Shown: positions 41,618 to 44,332 of the stretch, piece by piece | How positions within the stretch are numbered: the first letter of the stretch is position 1 | How the letters are laid out: each line of letters starts with the position of its first letter | Source: Mesorhizobium sp. | Lineage (GTDB): Bacteria; Pseudomonadota; Alphaproteobacteria; Rhizobiales; Rhizobiaceae | Length of the DNA: 44,332 nucleotides | Assembly: GCF_016793485.1 (NCBI RefSeq) | Contig: NZ_JAEULZ010000017.1 | Coordinates: 1-44,332, forward strand | Direction: 5' to 3' | The notes under the pieces: model-generated | Databases searched by the model: none | What the model saw: only the letters and a program-made list of their open reading frames with translations | Told to the model about the DNA's origin: nothing | Made by a program: the position numbers and the translations under genes

Positions 41618-41907
41618 GGTCTATCACTCCTATGGGCTTGGGTTTCGCGCAGCGAAGCGCCGCGCTGAAACCCTGCCCGTCGGCGAGACCGGGGGGTGCA
41701 AGGGCCAGGGCGGCCGGGGTGGAGGGGGATCACCCGGCCTGCACAAGCGGATGTCCGTAGTTACGGATGTGCGGAAAACCGCATCCGCGCGGAAGGTCGG
41801 GGAGACCACCCCGGACGGCGCCGGCTTGCCGGCGCTTCACCCTTGACCGCGCCACGGGGCGGCGCCCCCAAGCGACCCGCCCGGCGTGAGCGTCAGCGGG
41901 AGCCGGG
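41618..41907 (-). ncRNA. structured leader, copy B (upstream of the ParB gene)
   Basis: This 290-base leader reads into the ParB ATG and repeats the layout of copy A. Hairpins, in plus coordinates: CCCGGC 41880-41885 with GCCGGG 41902-41907; GGGGC 41856-41860 with GCCCC 41864-41868; CGGGG 41798-41802 with CCCCG 41809-41813; and GTGCA 41696-41700 plus GGCCGGG 41712-41718 with CCCGGCC 41733-41739 plus TGCAC 41740-41744. The last is GGGTTTC 41640-41646 with GAAACCC 41667-41673. An extra branched insert at 41747-41788 (outer GCGGATG/CATCCGC) is absent from copy A. The 12-base loop GGAGGGGGATCA is identical in both. Confidence 0.6.
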
Positions 41908-41984
41908 AGAATAACCGGATCAGAATACGAGGCTTTCGATGCCGAAACTCATGAGACCCTGATCGCCAAATCGTAGTGGGCGTT

Positions 41985-42050
41985 GCGGGGTGTCCCCGCA
42001 GAAGGGGGGCCACCAAGGCGCAAGACTTGGGGCAGGGGAAGGCTTTCCCC
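41985..42050 (+). promoter_or_regulatory. two-hairpin leader-like module
   Basis: GCGGGG (41985-41990) pairs with CCCCGC (41994-41999). Thirty-five bases on, GGGGAA (42035-42040) pairs with TTCCCC (42045-42050). Both are in a GC-rich block that precedes a short plus-strand frame with a good ribosome site (AGGGAGAG, start 42122). It looks like the left-over leader of a backbone gene whose body has been replaced. Confidence 0.4.
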
Positions 42051-42121
42051 TCATCAATATGGTGACTGGTGGCTACCCAGCATTTCCTTTGGAGAAATCT
42101 CAAAGTACAGGGAGAGCAGAA

Positions 42122-42283
42122 ATGACCGACCGATGGTTATCTTTGATGGCGCCACTCGTGTTCCGGCCCAGCTACAGTCTTCCACATCCGTCCAAGATTG
42201 TTGTTAAGTTTCGAGCAGGTTTTGAACCCAAGAATGATCCGGGTCTCTCGCCCCGCCGAGGAGAAAGCGCATGTCACCGCTAA
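42122..42283 (+). pseudogene. truncated start of an excisionase-type HTH gene
   Basis: After AGGGAGAGCAGAA a plus-strand frame begins MTDRWLSLMAPLVFRP. I recognise MTDRWLS as the start of small excisionase-type HTH proteins that sit ahead of defence cargo in related ICEs. After these seven residues the family pattern is lost, and the frame runs antisense into the HNH gene. It would be a remnant cut by insertion of the HNH cassette. Seven residues is thin evidence. Confidence 0.35.
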
Positions 42284-43016
42284 ATGCGCTATCAGAATGT
42301 ATTGCTTTTAAAATCCGATCAGCTGCTTTTTTAAAAGATAAAGCCTGGGCCGCATCCGATTGCGTGGCAATGAATAGGCTTTTCGCTTCTTCAATATCAC
42401 TCAACAACTGAACCGCTGCTGAGTGTCGAAGTTTGCACGTCGGCTCATGGTGCAGATGGTAGATTTCAATTGAGAGGTTTGCACGCTCTTGCTGTTCAGC
42501 GTCGTTGTTTGCCGCGCAAGGCTTTCCATTTTCCTGTCTGCATCCGAGAAGTCTCCAGTCCCCAAATTCGCAGGGGTCGAGCAACGTTGGGCGCTCGCCG
42601 ACAAGCGAACCCTGCACGTAAACCCGCTGCGCCTCGTCCAAAAGGGGAAACCTATCCGCTTTCCCTCCTACCGTACCACCGGCAACGTCTTTCCGCCTCG
42701 AATTGCAAAAGGTGCAGGCATATCGAAAATTTGACCTCTCGAAGGCGAGCCATCGGTAGCCATTATGTTCATGTGCGGCGTCGCCCACACGCCCCTTTGG
42801 TCGGAAATGATCGACGGCATTGTCAGATCGAGGCACCGGCACTTCGCAATACCAACATTTGTCATTCGACAGGTCAGCCAAGCCGTCTTTCAACTCTCTC
42901 CATACAGCAGCGTGATCATTGGGGTCTCCGCCGTGCGTAACTGCTTGTGATGCTATCGCGGCCCGGTCGAGCCACTCGTCAGGTAATCTAAGTCGCGTTG
43001 AGTCAATGTACCTCAT
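42204..43016 (-). CDS. HNH endonuclease, PtuB-like (TIGR02646 type)
   Basis: A 270-aa nuclease with a zinc-binding HNH core. The first CxxC is KCWYCEVPV, then NAVDHFRPKG supplies the catalytic histidine. YRWLAFERSNFRYACTFCNSRRKD supplies the second CxxC and the conserved N. FPLLDEAQR and LLDPCEF follow, and this order is the one seen in PtuB of Septu defence systems and in Retron Ec78. PtuB acts with an AAA/ABC-type ATPase, PtuA. Here the end of an upstream gene overlaps its ATG by ATGA, but that gene is interrupted by an IS, so the system is probably inactive. Base composition is AT-richer than the backbone. Confidence 0.78.
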   Translation of the reverse strand: MRYIDSTRLRLPDEWLDRAAIASQAVTHGGDPNDHAAVWRELKDGLADLSNDKCWYCEVPVPRSDNAVDHFRPKGRVGDAAHEHNGYRWLAFERSNFRYACTFCNSRRKDVAGGTVGGKADRFPLLDEAQRVYVQGSLVGERPTLLDPCEFGDWRLLGCRQENGKPCAANNDAEQQERANLSIEIYHLHHEPTCKLRHSAAVQLLSDIEEAKSLFIATQSDAAQALSFKKAADRILKAIHSDSAFSGDMRFLLGGARDPDHSWVQNLLET

Positions 43017-43067
43017 TGTTCGGGGCCTTGCTTGTCGTGTCGCTCAGCAAGCAGTTCCCGAACGAGT
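43013..43067 (-). pseudogene. 3' end of the gene upstream of the HNH nuclease, cut by the IS
   Basis: In the frame whose TGA overlaps the HNH start (ATGA), the last codons read LVRELLAERHDKQGPEQ. They are plausible as a charged C-terminal helix and are open up to the IS boundary at 43068. In Septu systems the gene in this place is ptuA, the ATPase. The remnant itself is too short to identify. The rest should lie beyond the right end of the IS, outside the window. Confidence 0.5.
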
Positions 43068-43106
43068 TGAGCTACTCCCCGATCCTTGGACAGATTTCCG
43101 GGTGGT

Positions 43107-43973
43107 TTAAGCTACTCTCCGCGCCTGCTGATCGGTTTCGATGCTGTTGAAGTAGACCACGGCGGGCGGCTGTCCGCCATGGGCGGCGTGAGGCCGCTGG
43201 TGGTTGTAGAAAGTGATCCAACGACCGATGCCTGCCTTGGCCTGCGACCCGGTCTCCCAGGCGTGCAGGTATACGCATTCATACTTCATCGACCGCCACA
43301 GGCGCTCGATGAAGATGTTGTCGAGGCAGCGTCCCTTGCCGTCCATAGAGATCCGGGTCCCGACCCGTTTTAGCCGGTCGGTCCAGGCGAAGGATGTGAA
43401 CTGCGAGCCTTGATCGGTATTCATGATCTCGGGCGGACCGAAGCGGTGGATCGCCTCGTTCAGGGCCTCGACGCAGAAGTCGGCCTCCAGCGTGTTCGAG
43501 ATGCACCAGGCCAGCACCTTGCGGGTGAACCAGTCCATGATCGCGACCAGATAGAGGAAGCCCCTGCGCATCGGCAGGTAAGTGATGTCAGCGCACCAGA
43601 CCTGATTGGGCCGCTCGACCCGCAGCCCGCCCAGCAGATAGGGATAGGTCTTGTGCCCCTTCGCGGGCCTGCTGGTGTCCGGCTTCTGGAAGATCGGCAT
43701 CAGGCACATCAGCCGCATCAGCCGCCGGATGCGCTTGACGTTCACGGCATGGCCCTCGTTCCGCAGGTGCCAAGTCATTTGCTGCACACCGTAGAAGGGC
43801 GTCTCCAGGAACTGCTTGTCGATCAGCAGCATGAGGGCGAGGTTCATTTCGGTCTCGCCCTGCGGCTCGTGATAGAACGAGGACCGCGAGATCGACAGCA
43901 GGCGGCATTGCGCACCCACCGACAGCACGGGATGGTTCCGCTCGATCATCCCGCGTCTCATTTCCCGCCCCAA
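43107..43973 (-). CDS. IS3-family transposase OrfB (DDE integrase domain)
   Basis: A 288-aa reading with an HTH_21-type lead (CRLLSISRSSFYHEPQGE) and an rve integrase core. The catalytic residues are D in VWCADITYLP, D in IMNTDQGSQFTS and E in DNIFIERLWRSMKYE, the IS3 D-D-E pattern with the usual spacing. It has no good start of its own. It is normally made as an OrfAB fusion by -1 slippage, and its frame is open back through the slippery run. It ends near the left inverted repeat. Confidence 0.93.
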   Translation of the reverse strand: MGREMRRGMIERNHPVLSVGAQCRLLSISRSSFYHEPQGETEMNLALMLLIDKQFLETPFYGVQQMTWHLRNEGHAVNVKRIRRLMRLMCLMPIFQKPDTSRPAKGHKTYPYLLGGLRVERPNQVWCADITYLPMRRGFLYLVAIMDWFTRKVLAWCISNTLEADFCVEALNEAIHRFGPPEIMNTDQGSQFTSFAWTDRLKRVGTRISMDGKGRCLDNIFIERLWRSMKYECVYLHAWETGSQAKAGIGRWITFYNHQRPHAAHGGQPPAVVYFNSIETDQQARRVA

Positions 43974-44251
43974 GGCTTGAGCTTTCGTGACAAAAAATCG
44001 TTGGCGACGGCCAGCTCTCCGATCTTCGCATGCAAGGAACGCACAGTGTCCTCGTCGACCTCAGCGGTCTTCTTCGTGCCCCGCTCGAAGATGTCCGCCG
44101 CCCCGTCAAGTAGCGCCTTCTTCCACTGGTGGATCATCGTCGGATGCACGCCATAATCCGCGGCCAACTCGGACATGGTGCGCTCGCCCTTCACGGCCTC
44201 CAGCGCTACGCGAGCCTTGAAGCCCGCGTCATGATTCCTGCGTTTGCGCAT
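43958..44251 (-). CDS. IS3-family transposase OrfA (HTH)
   Basis: A 97-aa DNA-binding protein (MRKRRNHDAGFKARVALEAVKGERTMSELAADYGVHPTMIHQWKKALLDGAADIF). It is followed by a leucine-zipper-like helix (DTVRSLHAKIGELAVANDFLSRKL). It binds the IS ends. Its 3' end overlaps orfB. A run of six Ts followed by G at 43991-43997 lies in the overlap, where -1 slippage would yield the OrfAB transposase. Confidence 0.93.
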   Translation of the reverse strand: MRKRRNHDAGFKARVALEAVKGERTMSELAADYGVHPTMIHQWKKALLDGAADIFERGTKKTAEVDEDTVRSLHAKIGELAVANDFLSRKLKPWGGK

Positions 44252-44332
44252 GTTGTGATCTCCTCGTCCTTGGAGATCAGCAGACGTCAGTTCGTAGCTT
44301 TCGTCACTGTCCGATTTTCGGGGAGTAGCTCA

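Larger units (their letters stand above)
43068..44332 (-). mobile_element. complete IS3-family insertion sequence (1265 bp)
   Basis: The left end TGAGCTACTCCCCGA... (from 43068) matches the reverse complement of the last bases of the window (...TCGGGGAGTAGCTCA). The terminal inverted repeats of about 26 bp differ at only a few positions. Inside are orfA and orfB in the IS3 arrangement, with orfB in the -1 frame and a T-TTT-TTG slippery run at 43991-43997 (minus strand). The element ends on the final base of the window, so a target duplication cannot be checked. Confidence 0.92.

Noticed and set aside
41837-42103. 88-aa minus-strand frame next to leader B
   Set aside because: It would translate the structured GC-rich leader and the two-hairpin module; no ribosome site or family support.
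1-44332. CRISPR array or rRNA/tRNA genes
   Set aside because: No regularly spaced repeats of CRISPR size and no tRNA or rRNA consensus blocks were seen by eye; a tRNAscan/CRISPR-finder run would settle it.

Overview
The window joins two kinds of DNA. Positions 1 to about 5260 look like a high-GC alphaproteobacterial chromosome, most likely Rhizobiales (a Mesorhizobium/Aminobacter/Phyllobacteriaceae-type genome). The evidence is a RIME-like palindromic mosaic element at the very start and ordinary chromosomal genes: a methyltransferase, a choline-kinase-like phosphotransferase, an EamA transporter, a small lipoprotein, an exported protein and a CodA-like amidohydrolase. From about 5264 to the window end lies one large integrative and conjugative element (ICE). 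Its gene content resembles the Tn4371-like family, although the gene order differs. Its left end cuts off an ABC permease, leaving 33 C-terminal codons that still overlap the amidohydrolase start.

ICE backbone. A tyrosine integrase with TGACGGT-type repeats in front of it sits at the left end and faces an AlpA-like regulator. On the minus strand follows a complete mating-pair-formation operon, read right to left as traG, a CopG-type gene, trbB, C, D, E, J, K, L, F, G, I and DUF2274. Most junctions are ATGA or TGATG overlaps. An XRE regulator with a perfect 31-bp palindrome stands head-to-head with this region, and a partial second copy of the regulator gene follows it. Further right is a second minus-strand operon: an HTH gene, repA, parA, a ribbon-helix-helix partner, DUF2840, traF, DUF736, a lytic transglycosylase and a VirD2-type relaxase. 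A candidate oriT lies between the last two. This ICE therefore carries plasmid-style replication and partition genes. The rightmost backbone genes are a frameshifted DUF6499/DUF2285 protein, DUF932, a second DUF736 and a 683-aa ParB-domain protein.

Cargo. (1) A TetR-controlled multidrug efflux operon (20555-27113) holds an SMR pump, an unknown 80-aa membrane protein with a TTG start, an RND adaptor, an RND pump and a LysR regulator; no outer-membrane channel gene is present. (2) A visibly AT-richer two-gene unit of unknown function (37826-38948) encodes a one-helix membrane-anchored protein coupled to a soluble protein. (3) A defence-type remnant (42204-43067) consists of a PtuB-like HNH nuclease and the last codons of an upstream partner gene, which an IS3-family element interrupts. 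That IS ends exactly at the last base of the window.

Most unusual signal. About 250-290 nt of non-coding leader precede both the DUF932 gene and the ParB gene. The two leaders share sequence blocks and a series of hairpins whose stems differ by compensating changes. One hairpin has an identical 12-nt loop that, as RNA, contains CCUCC and could pair with the GGAG ribosome site in front of each start codon. I read this as a candidate structured regulatory RNA shared by two accessory genes of the ICE.
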